Shown in pieces: positions 63,252 through 64,000 of a stretch of 64,000 nucleotides of DNA. Below the pieces are notes generated by a model. That model was not told the origin of the DNA. It saw nothing but the letters and a program-made list of their open reading frames with translations, and did not search any database. The translations under genes and the position numbers were made by a program. Origin of the DNA: Yersinia kristensenii (GTDB taxonomy: Bacteria; Pseudomonadota; Gammaproteobacteria; Enterobacterales; Enterobacteriaceae); contig NZ_UHIY01000001.1 in NCBI RefSeq assembly GCF_900460525.1, positions 1,302,001-1,366,000 of the forward strand. The letters are read 5' to 3'. Position 1 is the stretch's first letter; each line of letters starts with the position of its first letter.

Positions 63252-64000
63252 AACGGATTATTTGTTATGGCGAGAGCTTGATTGACTTTACGCATGACGG
63301 TCAGGCTTTTATTCCTCACCCTGGTGGCTCACCCTATAATGTGGCGGTCGCACTTGGCCGTTTGGGCACACCGGTTGATTACTGCACTCAATTGAGTACC
63401 GATATGTTCGGTAATATGTTATTGCAGCATTTACAATTAAACCACGTGGGGACGGCCACTATCAGCCGTAGCCCGGCACCTTCAACATTGGCTTTTGTCT
63501 TAACCCATCCGAATACAGAGCCAGAATACGCTTTTTATTCTCGTCAGGCCGCCGATGTTATTATTCAATCCGAGGATCTACCCGTGCCTATTGATGCAAC
63601 ATTACATCATTTTGGCTCTATTTCCTTAATGCAAGAACCCTGCGGTACAACATGGGAAAACTATTTAACACAATTGAATGGTTTTATTTCTTTTGACCCT
63701 AATATTCGCCCAAGTTTAATTCCTGATCGTCAATTTTATCTTGACCGATTTAATCGCATTACGGACCAAATACAATTACTCCGCCTCAGTTTGTCCGATC
63801 TTCAGTGGCTAGCGCCTGATGAAGCTGTTGAGCATTTCGTCAGTCGGATGTTTGCCAAAGGTATCTTGATGGTGGCCATTACCAGTGGTAGCGATGGCGC
63901 ATGGGTTTACACCCAAGAGTTAAATAAATATCAGCCAGTTACTTCAGTTGAAGTGGCTGACACCATCGGTGCTGGTGATACATTTACCGCAGGATTACTA
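63248..64000 (+). CDS. PfkB-family carbohydrate kinase (fructokinase-like), 3' end missing
   Basis: The ATG at 63248 overlaps the upstream stop codon (ATGA). The frame is open to the end of the window (251 codons). Ribokinase/PfkB features are the start RIICYGESLIDFTHDG, the substrate-side HPGGSPYNVAVALGRLG, ISFDPNIRPSL and the catalytic ADTIGAGDTFTAG just before the edge. Only a C-terminal segment of roughly 50-60 residues should be lacking. The sugar is unknown. The neighbours suggest a catabolic operon under the LacI regulator that continues beyond the window. Confidence 0.9.
   Translation, partial: MKRIICYGESLIDFTHDGQAFIPHPGGSPYNVAVALGRLGTPVDYCTQLSTDMFGNMLLQHLQLNHVGTATISRSPAPSTLAFVLTHPNTEPEYAFYSRQAADVIIQSEDLPVPIDATLHHFGSISLMQEPCGTTWENYLTQLNGFISFDPNIRPSLIPDRQFYLDRFNRITDQIQLLRLSLSDLQWLAPDEAVEHFVSRMFAKGILMVAITSGSDGAWVYTQELNKYQPVTSVEVADTIGAGDTFTAGLL

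Noticed and set aside
1..64000. CRISPR arrays, rRNA genes, insertion sequences, prophage
   Set aside because: No regularly spaced repeats, no transposase or integrase reading frames and no rRNA segments were recognised on either strand.

Overview
The window looks like chromosomal DNA of a non-pestis Yersinia, probably of the Y. enterocolitica-type environmental or enteric group. This is inferred from close resemblance to enterobacterial proteins, a full 126-bp ERIC element, a periplasmic family-2 pectate lyase of the PelY/YePL2A type and a histidine-utilisation locus. Gene order follows the E. coli K-12 region prlC-rsmJ-rlmJ-gor and then yhjD-yhjG-pdeH-kdgK-yhjJ-dctA-pdeK-bcs-dpp-tRNA-Pro-eptB. 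Accessory genes are inserted into this backbone.

Region 1-8.9 kb: rsmJ (cut by the window edge), prlC, rlmJ and gor, with an ERIC element and a terminator hairpin in front of gor. These are followed by an EamA transporter with a divergent XRE-cupin regulator, the membrane protein YhjD and CDP-diglyceride hydrolase. Region 8.9-21.8 kb: yhjG (AsmA family), the EAL protein PdeH, a 4-OT-like tautomerase, kdgK, the M16-like protein yhjJ and dctA. A pectin module follows (periplasmic lyase pelY and porin kdgM), then a PdeK-like c-di-GMP phosphodiesterase that lacks the GGDEF domain. KdgR-type palindromes lie in front of both kdgK and kdgM. This fits one regulon: oligogalacturonate enters through KdgM, is cut by PelY, and the resulting KDG is phosphorylated by KdgK.

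Region 22-36 kb is a complete type II cellulose locus, bcsRQABZC and divergent bcsEFG. BcsG would modify cellulose with phosphoethanolamine, and two c-di-GMP phosphodiesterases are encoded nearby. Region 36-42 kb is the dipeptide ABC transporter dppABCDF, with a GcvB-like sRNA target in the dppA leader. Between dppA and the tRNA-Pro gene lies the most unusual part of the window, an AT-rich two-partner secretion locus at 42.8-47.4 kb. One ShlB/FhaC-type transporter sits between two very short, mutually related TpsA proteins (400 and 467 residues) that are little more than secretion domains.

Region 47.7-64 kb: tRNA-Pro(UGG) with a strong stringent-type promoter, the hexose-phosphate sensing genes uhpABC without the transporter uhpT, the Kdo phosphoethanolamine transferase eptB, ohr, a membrane-anchored alpha/beta hydrolase of unknown role, a DUF1003 protein, and the histidine operon hutU-hutH-proY with a HutC-like operator. 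The window ends in a LacI regulator with two identical operators, an AllA-family protein and a PfkB sugar kinase cut by the window edge. No transposase, integrase, CRISPR array, rRNA or phage gene was seen.
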